In this document: positions 43,702 to 53,486 of the stretch, one piece after another
How positions within the stretch are numbered: position 1 is the first letter of the stretch
How the letters are laid out: every line of letters begins with the position of its first letter
Assembly (NCBI GenBank): GCA_963846585.1
Contig: CAWJWO010000018.1
Coordinates: forward strand, 186,001 to 250,000
Length of the DNA: 64,000 bases
Reading direction: 5' to 3'
Source: JAAUTT01 sp963846585
GTDB taxonomy: Bacteria; Bacteroidota; Bacteroidia; Bacteroidales; JAAUTT01
Notes under the pieces: generated by a model
Told to the model about the DNA's origin: nothing
Database searches by the model: none
What the model saw: the letters and a program-made list of their open reading frames with translations, nothing else
Position numbers and translations under genes: made by a program

Positions 43702-45069
43702 TTATTTCTTCTGCCCTGCAACCTTTTCATATTCACCAGCGCCCACTTCACCTGAAACAATCTTGAAATCAGGTTCACCTACAAAAACACCCATAGCAAT
43801 CCAACATTTTAAATAATAAACCCCACCAAACCTGACATCGATAGTAACAGTCTTCCTTGATTCGGTTTTCGCCCATATTTCTGTTTTTCCTTCCTGATAA
43901 AGTTTAACTGCAAATTTTGAATTATTCTTAACACGTCCTATTATACTGTCATTAATAACGTTATTCTTCAATTTAAGATTATATCCAATTGCTGCACCTG
44001 CAAAATTTCTTAGCCTGTAAACATAAAGCAAAGCATAAGCAGTTGTATCAGATTTATTAACACTAACATTATCATTAGTTATTGTTTCTTTACCTTGAAT
44101 ATTTTTTGAAGTATCATTAATTTCTGTTGTGACAGGTGCTTTAGCAGACGCACTAACAGGAGCACTAACAGGAGCTGGAACAGGAGTACTGACAGGAGTA
44201 CTGACAATTTCGCTAACAGGTGCTGAAACAGGTGCACTTACAGGTGAATTTACAGGTTCTGTTGCAGTTACATTATTGCCTTCTGGGTATGTATTTTTTA
44301 TTTTGGAAAATTTTACTACATCAGACATTTTTTCGATAAAGGTGCTATTGCCAATGGTTTCAATTTCCAGAGCCCCGACAGGTGCCTGCTGTGTTATAAT
44401 TCCTTTTATGACACATCCGTTTTTCAGGTACACTATATCCAGAAAAGCACTTTGCAGAAATATATCTTTAGATTTATCGTAAGGTTCCTTCCCTTTTGAA
44501 ACTATATCTTTAATATCGTATATAAGTATGCCCTTATCAGGAGTCTTTATTTTAATTGATTCACCAATAAACTGTTCAACGATAATTCCTTTTATTGCAT
44601 CGCCGTTTTTCAGGTTAACCACCTCAAAAATTCCATACGCTTTGAAAATATCATCATCTGGCCTGACAGTTTCCTTACCTATTTTTTCTATTGCATTATA
44701 ATTATATGTTTGGCCGGGGATACTGTCAACTTTAATCTTTACCCATTTATCCGGCGATTGTTCCAGTATTTTACCAGCCAGCCTGGTGCCATTTTTTAAT
44801 ACAACAACGTCAACACCAGCCTTAGAGGATTCATTCTGCATTGTTTTTTTTGACTTAATTCCTGATATATCTTTCAAATCCAGTTTTAATACTGCAGAAG
44901 AAGGAATAATACTGATACTTTCTCCGGGTACCATTTCAGTTACCATGCCTTTTATCACTCCATTGCCATCCCTGAGGGTTATTACATCTTCAACATTGTT
45001 CTGTGCAACTGCAAATTGTGTACAAAATACATAAAAAGCCACAACAGCTATAAAAAGGTTTTTATTCAT
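43702..45069 (-). CDS. Exported protein with repeated 'LKNGxxIKGxI' modules and a DUF2846-like C-terminus
   Basis: 455 residues with a signal peptide (about 1-22, AVVAFYVFCTQFAVAQ). It contains four repeats of about 65 residues, each opening DVI/VVLKNG/VVNLKNGDAIKGIIVEQ and so on, a beta-rich module common in Bacteroidota exported proteins. A low-complexity linker of PVSAPVSTPVPAP repeats (about 270-310) follows. Then comes a DUF2846-like domain (ALLYVYRLRNFAGAAIGYNLKLKN ... VYYLKCWIAMG). Function unknown. It is the last gene of a minus-strand envelope set (48338 to 43702). Confidence 0.7.
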   Translation of the reverse strand: MNKNLFIAVVAFYVFCTQFAVAQNNVEDVITLRDGNGVIKGMVTEMVPGESISIIPSSAVLKLDLKDISGIKSKKTMQNESSKAGVDVVVLKNGTRLAGKILEQSPDKWVKIKVDSIPGQTYNYNAIEKIGKETVRPDDDIFKAYGIFEVVNLKNGDAIKGIIVEQFIGESIKIKTPDKGILIYDIKDIVSKGKEPYDKSKDIFLQSAFLDIVYLKNGCVIKGIITQQAPVGALEIETIGNSTFIEKMSDVVKFSKIKNTYPEGNNVTATEPVNSPVSAPVSAPVSEIVSTPVSTPVPAPVSAPVSASAKAPVTTEINDTSKNIQGKETITNDNVSVNKSDTTAYALLYVYRLRNFAGAAIGYNLKLKNNVINDSIIGRVKNNSKFAVKLYQEGKTEIWAKTESRKTVTIDVRFGGVYYLKCWIAMGVFVGEPDFKIVSGEVGAGEYEKVAGQKK

Positions 45070-45131
45070 TATTATAATTATTATGTTATAATTCCATGCC
45101 GTTTACAGAAAGCCCGACAATATTTAAATAA

Positions 45132-46088
45132 TCAGTGGCCCGAAATTTTTAGTTTATTGATTAAATCTGTACGTTGCGCAGATATTTGCCTCTGCTTAAT
45201 TAATTTATTACTAATCATTGAATTTTGAAAGGCAGATTTTGAATTACTGTTTGAATATGTTCCGTTTAATGCATTAATGTTCACTGTTAGCAATTCACCT
45301 GCTGTTATAGGGCTACTTGGAATTGTCCCGGAGTTTACCAAATTACCGCTTGCATCATAACCAAACCACTCAAAATTAAATTGTGAAGATGGAAAATAAG
45401 GATATGGGCCAAAAATACCTCCATCATATCCAGTAGTTATCTCATAAACATAATAACCTAAACTTGGAATTCTCCATATATGGCTGGTATCGGTATTAAC
45501 ATCAAGATAAACAGGCATGAAGTTTTCAAAAACAACCAATGAATCAATACCTGCCTTTATAAGATCTTGAAAATAAAGATTAATGAATCCGACTTCACGG
45601 TTCATGTTTATTGAAATTGTTTGCGAATTATTTACAGTTATATTCTGTTTATAAAATCCTAGTACAGTATAATATCCAAAAGATACCGTATCAAAAAGGA
45701 TCTTATAATTATTTAAATTTGTTTCATTATTCAGAGTGTATGGCTGAAACCCATCAGCATAAATATATGCACAGGATACAACCGTATAATTTCCTTTACT
45801 TAACGGTGTTTTAATGGTTGGTGTAGCAGCGAAGCTTGATAAAGTCAATTTTTGATCAGTTACTGAATTTCCGGTATTATCAAAAATAATATAAGACAAT
45901 ATAACCGAAGCGCTGTCAATTTGCCCACTTGGAAATACCAGAGAACTATCTGTGTATTTTAAATTACTTACCACAGGAAGCAAATTAAAATTGGCTGTAA
46001 ATTGGTTGGAAATGGTAACATCTATATTTTTATTGCATGAAGCAAGTATTAAAATACCTGCTACCATTATTATAAGTATTTTTCTCAT
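45132..46088 (-). CDS. Lipoprotein of unknown function
   Basis: 318 residues. The signal ends in the lipobox ILASCNKN (Cys18). The body is beta-rich with Asn/Ser/Thr-rich segments (TANFNLLPVVSNLKY, GNYTVVSCAYIYADGFQPYT, QTISINMNREVGFINL), somewhat like FimB/Mfa2-type or other Bacteroidota surface lipoproteins; that resemblance is weak. The charged C-terminus (NKLIKQRQISAQRTDLINKLK) is unusual. It starts 28 bp after the outer-membrane barrel gene, so they are probably cotranscribed. Confidence 0.65.
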   Translation of the reverse strand: MRKILIIMVAGILILASCNKNIDVTISNQFTANFNLLPVVSNLKYTDSSLVFPSGQIDSASVILSYIIFDNTGNSVTDQKLTLSSFAATPTIKTPLSKGNYTVVSCAYIYADGFQPYTLNNETNLNNYKILFDTVSFGYYTVLGFYKQNITVNNSQTISINMNREVGFINLYFQDLIKAGIDSLVVFENFMPVYLDVNTDTSHIWRIPSLGYYVYEITTGYDGGIFGPYPYFPSSQFNFEWFGYDASGNLVNSGTIPSSPITAGELLTVNINALNGTYSNSNSKSAFQNSMISNKLIKQRQISAQRTDLINKLKISGH

Positions 46089-46116
46089 TTTTTATATCTT
46101 ATTATTTGTTAATAAA

Positions 46117-46752
46117 TTAGAATAACCACCCAAGTGAAATGGATATTACATTGTTTTTCCATTGCAGGTTATTTGCCACATCCGACATTCCATAGTAATA
46201 TCTGGCACTAATGGTAAGTCCAGACTTTGATTCATAACCTGTTCCAAAAGCAGCTCCTGCATCCATGCCGCCTTTAAGGCTTGAAATTGTGATCTGTTCA
46301 CCATTTATTGCAGCAGTAGACGGTGATACATTCATCAAATAACTGCCCCATGGCCCCGCCTCAATATAAAACCTTTTGTCCGGGTACAGCTTCGCCATAA
46401 TTGGTACTGTTATATAATCCAGGCTAACCGATTGCCCACCAGCCTGGAATCCCTGACGGGAATAAATCAACTCAGGCTGAAGACCAAAAAGACCTGTTCC
46501 GACAGGAGAACCTTCATTGCGATATCCAAAATGCATATTTGCCAAAATTCCCACATGAAAATCGGTTTTCATGGCTGGAGAAAAATTTATATCTGACCCA
46601 TTGCTGATATTTGCAAAATTCAAACCTGCCTTTACACCAAAATCAAATTTCATTATTTTTGGTTTTTGTGCCTCATTATTGCCCTGTGCGTGAGCGGCAA
46701 TAAATAACACAGATAGCAGTATAGTTAAGGTGATTGTTTTAATTCTTTTCAT
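46117..46752 (-). CDS. Outer-membrane beta-barrel protein, PorT/OmpX-like
   Basis: 211 residues with a signal peptide (about 1-22, VLFIAAHAQ). The body starts MKFDFGVKAGLNFANIS, the usual opening of Bacteroidota OMP_b-brl_2 proteins, has alternating beta-strand patterns such as FHVGILANMHFGYR and LTISARYYYGMSD, and ends in NVISISLGWLF with a terminal Phe. Likely a small outer-membrane barrel of 8 to 10 strands. Function unknown. Confidence 0.8.
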   Translation of the reverse strand: MKRIKTITLTILLSVLFIAAHAQGNNEAQKPKIMKFDFGVKAGLNFANISNGSDINFSPAMKTDFHVGILANMHFGYRNEGSPVGTGLFGLQPELIYSRQGFQAGGQSVSLDYITVPIMAKLYPDKRFYIEAGPWGSYLMNVSPSTAAINGEQITISSLKGGMDAGAAFGTGYESKSGLTISARYYYGMSDVANNLQWKNNVISISLGWLF

Positions 46753-46835
46753 TTGTTTAATTGCTAATTAGTTAATTAAATTTTACCATTTGCTGAATTA
46801 TTCAGTTTATCGGGTTGTTTTTACATAATTAATAT

Positions 46836-48338
46836 TTACCAAAACGTGAAAAGATCTTTTGACTTAGTGGCTTTTTGCGATTCTACCTTTATATCTACCT
46901 TTCTGTCGGAGGAATCAAAGTCAAAATTCAGGCTTTTTTCCTCGCCGGCATTTAAGGAAATTGTGAAACTTTGCTTACCCAATGAAACAATAACATTTTC
47001 TGCTTTAATATTTGCCGTATTTTTAACTATTACGGGAAGCTTACCTCTCTGGCCGGAATTAATCTTTTTGTGGTTGTCAGGAAAGTTCACGCTAATTGAA
47101 GGCAAATCCTTTATAATAATATCTGTTGAATAATTTGAAAGCAATAATCCCTCGTCATAAATTGACATTTTAAAGCTTTCTTTTTCAATCTCATTATCAT
47201 TATTCTTTGAGAGGGACCAGAACAACTTTTTCTTTTCATTCGGAGCCATGAATGATATTTTTTCAATGTCCCTGCCGTTGATTTTTAATGTAAGATTATT
47301 GGCAGGCAAGGCCGATGAATTAAGTAATTCTATTTGAAGGTGTGTTGAGTTTCCAAATACCGAATAAAGTGTATCAGCCGGAACAGATATTTTTAATTTT
47401 GGTTTTTCTTTTACCTTAATTATCCCAAATTTTCCGTTAACTGTTTTAACCGTTACTTCAGATGAACTGTTCCATATTAACGAATTATCATCGAATTGCA
47501 AAATATTCCCGTTCAGCTCAAATTTACCCTGCGGTTTATTAATTGGTTCTTTTTCCGGCAAATAAGCCAGTTCAGTTCTTAATTCATTTTTCCCAATTAA
47601 TTCAATAGCTCTGCATTTTGAATCAAATATCAATTCACCTTCATTGCACGACAGGGATTTTTGTTTGTAGTATACCGGGTCACCCGGAGGAGTGAGTTTA
47701 GGCAGGCTGATTGCAACCTCCTTGCCGGTTTTATCAATGCAATACATACCCTTGCCATATAGTTCAATGGCTTTGCCATTATTGAAACCCATTGCCCAGT
47801 AAATATTTTTTTTCGGATTCGGCTCTATCACGGTTAAACCGTCTGTCCGTATATAATACCAGCCACCGTCAAGGTCGAATAATACCCCTGCCAACCCTTC
47901 GCTAAAGGGTTGCGAACTTATGTATTTGCAATTAATTGCGATACCGCCTGATTTGTTCAGATAACCCCACTTTTTCCCGTTTGTAACAAGCAGGAGCCCG
48001 TCATTAAATTGAGCAAATCTGGGATCAATTTTATAACTGCTATTTGGTATTGATATTTGACCCTGCATATCTGCAATTCCAACAATGCCTTTATCTGAAC
48101 TTCCCAACACTCCGGCACCTTCGCTAAAAGGATATGCCACTTCATATTCCGGTTTAACAATCTCCTGCCCCTGCTCATTTATATAACCCCATTTTGCATT
48201 TAATTTTACTGCTGCAATTCCTTCATTAAAATCAGAAATAACATCGTACTTAGGCTTAACAAGCCATTCAACATTCTGGGCCGTTATAAGCTGAATACAA
48301 AAAGTGAAAAAAAGTATTAATCTTACTGTTATTTTCAT
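46836..48338 (-). CDS. WG-repeat exported protein
   Basis: 500 residues from ATG 48338 (MKITVRLILFFTFCIQLITAQ), a clean signal peptide; an in-frame ATG at 48359 adds seven. The first half contains WG repeats (KWGYINEQGQEIVKPEY, KKWGYLNKSGGIAINCKY, FGIIKV). The second half (about 320-500) has two beta-sandwich segments of CARDB/DUF11 style (LQIELLNSSALPANNLTLKI, LPVIVKNTANIKAENVIVSL). Probably periplasmic or surface-exposed and involved in binding. Upstream gene of the minus-strand envelope set. Confidence 0.75.
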   Translation of the reverse strand: MKITVRLILFFTFCIQLITAQNVEWLVKPKYDVISDFNEGIAAVKLNAKWGYINEQGQEIVKPEYEVAYPFSEGAGVLGSSDKGIVGIADMQGQISIPNSSYKIDPRFAQFNDGLLLVTNGKKWGYLNKSGGIAINCKYISSQPFSEGLAGVLFDLDGGWYYIRTDGLTVIEPNPKKNIYWAMGFNNGKAIELYGKGMYCIDKTGKEVAISLPKLTPPGDPVYYKQKSLSCNEGELIFDSKCRAIELIGKNELRTELAYLPEKEPINKPQGKFELNGNILQFDDNSLIWNSSSEVTVKTVNGKFGIIKVKEKPKLKISVPADTLYSVFGNSTHLQIELLNSSALPANNLTLKINGRDIEKISFMAPNEKKKLFWSLSKNNDNEIEKESFKMSIYDEGLLLSNYSTDIIIKDLPSISVNFPDNHKKINSGQRGKLPVIVKNTANIKAENVIVSLGKQSFTISLNAGEEKSLNFDFDSSDRKVDIKVESQKATKSKDLFTFW

Positions 48339-48518
48339 TATTAAATTAATTTGAATCATTAAGAAGAGTGTTTTGAAAGATAGTAATTATTATTTAAAAA
48401 GAATTGAATTTTTGAAAATATTGTTTATGTTTGAATATCCTAACAAATAGCATAATGTTATGAAAAATAATTTTTTACTTTAAATTTTTAATAACTAACT
48501 AACTAAAACTTATAATCC

Positions 48519-49328
48519 ATGAAAAACGTATTTTTTACATTATTAGCCTTTATTATTTTTAGCAATAAAGTATTGTCTCAGGACAATATTGTTCTTAATA
48601 GTGGCGAACAAATTAAATCAAAGATACTTGAAGTTAACCAGACAGACATAAAATATAAGAAATTTGCAAATCAAAACGGCCCGGTATATATTATTCCAAA
48701 AGCTAACGTATCATATGTGATATACGAGAATGGATATAAGGACATTATAAATACTGCAGGAAATAATCAAAATCCCGGCAAGCCTGTTAAAGCTATTAAT
48801 AACCCTCCCCAACAATTTAATAATTCACAGAAAAATACTCAAAGCAAACCAGTAATTTCAGAACAGGCATCAGTTGGTGTTGGTTCTGGTTTGGATTATG
48901 GCGGTATTGGCGCTCACATCTCATATTATCCACAGAAGAATTTAGGTTTATTTCTTGGCCTGGGCGATGCAATTGCAGGTTTTGGCTATAATGCTGGCTT
49001 AAAATTAAAATTCTTAGCAGACCGTAATTACACAGTGAGCCCATATATAGTTGGAATGTATGGATATTATGCAGCGGTTGACGTTACCAATGCAACACAA
49101 TTAAATAAATTGTTTTATGGGCCGACTATCGGATTTGGATTGGATTTTAGGTTCAACCGTGAGAGCAATGGGTATTGGTCGGTTGCACTTTTAATACCTA
49201 TACGTAATACGGATCCTCAAAACTATATTAATAATCTGGTAAATAATGATGGCGCTACTTCTGTTGCCAGTCTTTCACCGGTATCATTTTCCATTGGATA
49301 TAACTTTATATTCAGCTATCATAAATAA
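48519..49328 (+). CDS. Exported protein with C-terminal beta-barrel
   Basis: 269 residues. A signal peptide (about 1-20, FIIFSNKVLSQ) is followed by a small module NIVLNSGEQIKSKILEVNQT (related in style to the LKNG modules of 43702-45069), a Gln/Asn/Pro linker (about 85-115), and an outer-membrane beta-barrel from about 120 (GVGSGLDYGGIGAHISYY ... SFSIGYNFIFSYHK). Found in many Bacteroidota without known function. Divergent from the WG-repeat gene. Confidence 0.72.
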   Translation: MKNVFFTLLAFIIFSNKVLSQDNIVLNSGEQIKSKILEVNQTDIKYKKFANQNGPVYIIPKANVSYVIYENGYKDIINTAGNNQNPGKPVKAINNPPQQFNNSQKNTQSKPVISEQASVGVGSGLDYGGIGAHISYYPQKNLGLFLGLGDAIAGFGYNAGLKLKFLADRNYTVSPYIVGMYGYYAAVDVTNATQLNKLFYGPTIGFGLDFRFNRESNGYWSVALLIPIRNTDPQNYINNLVNNDGATSVASLSPVSFSIGYNFIFSYHK

Positions 49329-49468
49329 ACCATAAATAATTAACTGAAAACTAACATCTAGTAATTATAGGACTTGCTATGAACTAGGCAATATACATGC
49401 ACTAAACTCTAAGCACTATGTACTAAGCGCTATACATGTACTAAGCACCAGGCACTATGCACTATGCA
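49329..49468. repeat. gcactat heptamer array between convergent genes
   Basis: Words such as actaagc, gcactat and catgcacta repeat from about 49390 to 49472, just before the Ig-like lipoprotein stop. The closely similar aagcactatgc words recur at 53450-53485 and 60055-60085. Confidence 0.7.
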
Positions 49469-51247
49469 CTATTTCAACGTCCAGGTTTCATTATTATCCC
49501 AGTTAGAACGAATATTTATTATTTTATCATAATAATCTACCTTTTCAGGCTGAATACGTTTGCCAAAATTGCCTGTATCCCATTTGTTATTCCCATTCCT
49601 GTCGTAAATAACTTTAATCTTATATTTGCCCGGCCCCAAAAAATCGAATAATACCTTCCCGTCAGAGTCAATATATTTTTCTTTAATTACAGCCTCGTTA
49701 TTGCCAATTATTTGAATTATTGTATGTTGATTAACATTTATCATATTTAAGGTTAATGTTCCATAATAATCATCCTTTTGTGTTTTAATCCTAATTCCGG
49801 TTGAGTCACTTATTTGGTTATAAATACTCAGGAAGGCAGCAGAATCTGATATTAATAAATAACCAGTATTTGGCTCAAATTTAAAATTGATCCAATAATT
49901 TCTAAGGTTAACTGAATCGTTTTCAATAGAAAATTTAATCGGGATATTTTGTACATCCTTACTTTCTCCTATTTTAAATAAATGAATTTTAGAAGAATCT
50001 ATCGAAAATACAGGAAATGATGCTGTTATAAAAAGCCTTTCATTCAGGTCGAACCCATCTTTTTTATCTGCCAATGAACTTATTTTAAATTCATTAGCCT
50101 TTTTTTTCGGGGTACCCTTTTTATTTTGTTTATTGATATTTTTTTTATTATATGTTAATTTTATAGTATCGCTAAAGGAAAACAGTTTGCCTATGCTATC
50201 CATTTTTGAATAAGTTATAATTGTTTTGAGAGTATCTTTGTGTACCAATGCAGTGTCAGTAATCCAATATGATACCGAATCTGTTAACTCGTTAATATCT
50301 TTAAGAAACCATATTTTTGCATTATAATTTAAAAGTGTAATATAAACCGAATCATAAGGTGTCCGGTTCAATTTAATGTTAAATTTATATGGTTGAGGCC
50401 GTTCAAAATGTGATACATACTGTTTCTTATGATCTTCCTCAAAAGTAAATAAGCCTATCTGAGGCTTAAGATAAGGCATTACTTTACGTATAGAATCAAA
50501 TTTTGCCGTATCCTTCAAAATAACACTATCCCTGGGTACATAATACTGATCATTTAAATTTATTAAAGAATCGGAAAAACCAATCATTTCATTTGGAAGA
50601 TCGAATAACATATTTTGGTTCGCATCCTTTAATGCCAGAATCATATATTTGCCAGTATGCAAATGAGTTAAATTAAAATATCCATCCTCGTCAGTTTTAG
50701 TAACGTAATTCGGCAAATGTTTCCGGGGTATTGAATCTTCAAATTTATCATATAGCATAACATAATACCCATCCTTATCAGCTTTAAGGTTAAAGCTGTT
50801 AAGTACTCTCCCGCGAAACGAAAGGGAATCAATTACATTGCCTGTTGAAAAAACAAATTCAAAATGTTTAAATATATTGCCTTCATTTAAATCCTGGACA
50901 GAATTGCCAAAATAAAATGTATAAGTAGTATTTGCCTTAAAAGTATCTTTATCATCCGGAATTATATAAATGCTTTTATTACGCTCAATAATTGATGGTT
51001 TATGCTTTAAAGGCGGAGATATGACCAATTCTTTTGATATGTCAGTTACCTTAAGAAATTCATCAAATGTTATCTCAACTTTCCTGCCAGTATAATTGGT
51101 TGAATTTATTACCGGAATACTATATGCCAGTTTGGGAGGCGTAATATCTTTTGGGCCACCCATAAGAGAAGCACTCATATTGGCACAGGCAATAAGAATT
51201 GATACCATTATCCCAAAAATAAAGCTGTATATGATAACTCTTCTCAT
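49469..51247 (-). CDS. Lipoprotein with N-terminal SbsA/Big_5 Ig-like domain
   Basis: 592 residues. The signal ends in ILIACANMSASLMGGPKDITPP, with lipid-attachment Cys near residue 21 and the GGPKD motif common at the start of this Bacteroidota family. Residues about 32-130 form the Ig-like domain (VEITFDEFLKVTDISKELVISPP ... NTTYTFYFGNSVQDLNEGN). The rest includes a carboxypeptidase-like segment (HLHTGKYMILALKDANQN) and a C-terminal YKIKVIYDRNGNNKWDTGNF motif. Outer-membrane lipoprotein of unknown role. Confidence 0.82.
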   Translation of the reverse strand: MRRVIIYSFIFGIMVSILIACANMSASLMGGPKDITPPKLAYSIPVINSTNYTGRKVEITFDEFLKVTDISKELVISPPLKHKPSIIERNKSIYIIPDDKDTFKANTTYTFYFGNSVQDLNEGNIFKHFEFVFSTGNVIDSLSFRGRVLNSFNLKADKDGYYVMLYDKFEDSIPRKHLPNYVTKTDEDGYFNLTHLHTGKYMILALKDANQNMLFDLPNEMIGFSDSLINLNDQYYVPRDSVILKDTAKFDSIRKVMPYLKPQIGLFTFEEDHKKQYVSHFERPQPYKFNIKLNRTPYDSVYITLLNYNAKIWFLKDINELTDSVSYWITDTALVHKDTLKTIITYSKMDSIGKLFSFSDTIKLTYNKKNINKQNKKGTPKKKANEFKISSLADKKDGFDLNERLFITASFPVFSIDSSKIHLFKIGESKDVQNIPIKFSIENDSVNLRNYWINFKFEPNTGYLLISDSAAFLSIYNQISDSTGIRIKTQKDDYYGTLTLNMINVNQHTIIQIIGNNEAVIKEKYIDSDGKVLFDFLGPGKYKIKVIYDRNGNNKWDTGNFGKRIQPEKVDYYDKIINIRSNWDNNETWTLK

Positions 51248-51273
51248 TGTTAATTATCCTTTTGTTTCTAACA

Positions 51274-51281
51274 CAAACATA
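51274..51281 (-). promoter_or_regulatory. -7 element TATGTTTG of the Ig-like lipoprotein gene
   Basis: Full TAnnTTTG match on the minus strand, 27 bp before the start codon; -33 element unclear. Confidence 0.4.
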
Positions 51282-51326
51282 CTAATTTTACATTCCATAA
51301 TCTTAAACAAAATAATAATGTTTTAT

Positions 51327-51334
51327 TACCTTTG
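51327..51334 (+). promoter_or_regulatory. -7 element TACCTTTG of lgt
   Basis: Full TAnnTTTG match. It gives a leader of about 105 nt that includes six ctaacaa heptamers (about 51400-51437), as also seen before the TonB receptor. Confidence 0.45.
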
Positions 51335-51444
51335 CGAACATAAATTATTTGCTGGTTGGTAGATACTGGTTACCGGTAAAACGTGCTAATTACTGGTCAC
51401 TAACAACTAACAACTAACAACTAACAACTAACAACTATCTTTAT

Positions 51445-52254
51445 ATGGTTTTTGATTTTATTCATTGGAATGTTAATCCGGAAATTTTTCACATTGGCTC
51501 ACTTTCTGTACGTTGGTATGGTTTACTTTTTGCATCATCTTTTTATTTTGGTTACTTATTATTTATAAGGTTTTTTAAAAAAGAAAATATCCCTATCGAA
51601 GTTCTCGACAAACTTACGATTTATATGGTAATTGGGACAGTAATAGGAGCCCGTTTAGGACATTGTCTTTTTTATGAGCCTTCATATTATTTAAGCAACC
51701 CTTTGGAGATTTTGATGATATGGCACGGGGGATTGGCCAGCCATGGAGCTGCAATAGGTATATTATTCGTTTTATATTTATTCTCACGTAAAGAAAAGCG
51801 TTCCTTTCTGTGGATTGTTGACAGGATTGTTATTACTGTTGCACTAAGTGGCTTTTTTATCAGAATGGGCAACCTTATGAATTCGGAAATATACGGCCAT
51901 GAAACTAATCTTCCCTGGGGATTTATATTTAAACGGGCAGGCGAAACTGTTCCCAAACACCCTACTCAAATCTATGAAGCATTAGCATATTTAATTATTT
52001 TCGGGATACTTCTCAGGATATATTATCAGCAAAAAGGTAAACCTAAAGAAGGATTGTTATTTGGGATCTTTCTTATATTGCTTTTTTCAGCCCGATTTTT
52101 AATTGAATTTATTAAAAATGAACAGGTAGATTTTGAGAAAACGATGACAATTAATATGGGGCAAATTCTTTCTATTCCTTTAATTATTGCAGGCGTTGTT
52201 ATCTTGATATTTGTAAAGAGAAAAGATAGAAGGCTAAAGACAGAAGATAAATAA
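51445..52254 (+). CDS. lgt: Prolipoprotein diacylglyceryl transferase
   Basis: First enzyme of lipoprotein maturation, in the inner membrane. It has 269 residues and about seven hydrophobic segments. Conserved blocks are GARLGHCLFYEPSYY, WHGGLASHGAAIGI, RMGNLMNSEIYGHETNLPW (the Lgt signature region) and HPTQIYEALAYL. The last residues (KRKDRRLKTEDK) lead into a word-repeat palindrome. Confidence 0.95.
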   Translation: MVFDFIHWNVNPEIFHIGSLSVRWYGLLFASSFYFGYLLFIRFFKKENIPIEVLDKLTIYMVIGTVIGARLGHCLFYEPSYYLSNPLEILMIWHGGLASHGAAIGILFVLYLFSRKEKRSFLWIVDRIVITVALSGFFIRMGNLMNSEIYGHETNLPWGFIFKRAGETVPKHPTQIYEALAYLIIFGILLRIYYQQKGKPKEGLLFGIFLILLFSARFLIEFIKNEQVDFEKTMTINMGQILSIPLIIAGVVILIFVKRKDRRLKTEDK

Positions 52255-52445
52255 AAGATTTAAGATTTGAGAATCCAGATTTGAGATTTAAGATTTACAA
52301 TTTAGTAAGACTATTAAAATCTTAAATCTAGAATCTTAAATCTAGAATCTTAAATCATAAAGTCCTGGTTCCTAGCTCTTGGCTCCTTGTTCTGTTTTGA
52401 AACTTGTAACAAAATACTTATGACATACGATCAATAATCAATATT
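52255..52445. repeat. Word-repeat quasi-palindrome between lgt and gpmA
   Basis: Left arm of gatttaagatttgag words (52257-52295), core, right arm of aatcttaaatct words (about 52318-52358), then tggttcctagctcttggctc and atcaataatc words. Same family as 3241-3343 and 57660-57750. Confidence 0.75.
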
Positions 52446-52469
52446 CAATAATCAATTATCAATTTACAT

Positions 52470-53216
52470 ATGTACAAAATAGTATTATTACGCCATGGGG
52501 AAAGCACATGGAACAAAGAAAACAGGTTTACCGGTTGGACAGACGTAGATTTAAGCGAAAAGGGAATTGAAGAAGCAAAAAATGCCGGGAAAATTTTGAA
52601 AGAAAACGGGTATAAATTTGATTTAGCTTTTACTTCAGTGTTGAAAAGAGCAATTAAAACTCTTCATTACACTCTTGAAGAACTTGACCTGATGTGGATA
52701 CCTGAAATTAAAAACTGGAGGTTAAATGAACGTCATTACGGAGCATTACAAGGCCTTGATAAATCAGAAACTGCAGCAAAACATGGAGAAGAAATGGTAA
52801 AAATCTGGCGTCGTTCTTACGATGTTCCTCCTCCGGCACTTGAACACACCGACCCCAGGTACCCTGGTAATTCGCCTATTTATAAGGATTTGGATCTGAA
52901 TGATATCCCTGCAACTGAATGTTTAAAAGATACCGTAGCTCGCTTTGTACCATACTGGGAAAATACAATAGTACCTCAAATCCGTAAAGGCAATAAAATA
53001 ATAATTGTTGCTCATGGCAATAGTTTACGGGCATTAGTTAAATACCTCGATAATATATCCGAAAAAGATATACTCGAATTAAATATTCCAACGGCAATGT
53101 CTTTGGTGTATGAATTAAATGCTGATTTAAGACCTATACGGCATTATTATTTGGGTAATCCTGAAGAAGTGGCAAAAGCTATGGCATCAGTTGCTAACCA
53201 GGGGAAAGCAAAATAA
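52470..53216 (+). CDS. gpmA: 2,3-bisphosphoglycerate-dependent phosphoglycerate mutase
   Basis: Interconverts 3- and 2-phosphoglycerate. It has 248 residues. The phosphohistidine is His9 in LLRHGESTWNKENRFTGW. NERHYGALQGLDKSE, the insertion PPPALEHTDPRYP typical of the dPGM form, and IIVAHGNSLRALVKYL with the second catalytic His are all present. Single gene between word-repeat gaps. Confidence 0.96.
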   Translation: MYKIVLLRHGESTWNKENRFTGWTDVDLSEKGIEEAKNAGKILKENGYKFDLAFTSVLKRAIKTLHYTLEELDLMWIPEIKNWRLNERHYGALQGLDKSETAAKHGEEMVKIWRRSYDVPPPALEHTDPRYPGNSPIYKDLDLNDIPATECLKDTVARFVPYWENTIVPQIRKGNKIIIVAHGNSLRALVKYLDNISEKDILELNIPTAMSLVYELNADLRPIRHYYLGNPEEVAKAMASVANQGKAK

Positions 53217-53486
53217 ATTTGAAAATGTGCAAATTTGAAAATTTGAAAATGATTACAAGTTACTGATTACTAATTATTAGAATGTTTATAAGGTTTATAG
53301 GTTATGGGTTTATATAATTTCTCATAAACTAATAACATTTATAACCCTTATAAACCTCATAAACCTCATAAACGTATAAACACATAAACACATAAACAAT
53401 TTAAAATTTAATTAACTAGCAACCAACAACTAACAACTAGCTGCTATCAACTAAGCACTAAGCACTAATATCTAAGCACTATTATT
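53217..53486. repeat. Word-repeat palindrome between gpmA and cls
   Basis: gtgcaaattt/gaaaat words (53219-53250), attactgattac words, an arm of ggtttata (about 53283-53315) and the reverse arm of tataaacc/cataaacc (about 53338-53395), then acaacta and aagcacta words up to the cls start. Confidence 0.7.
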
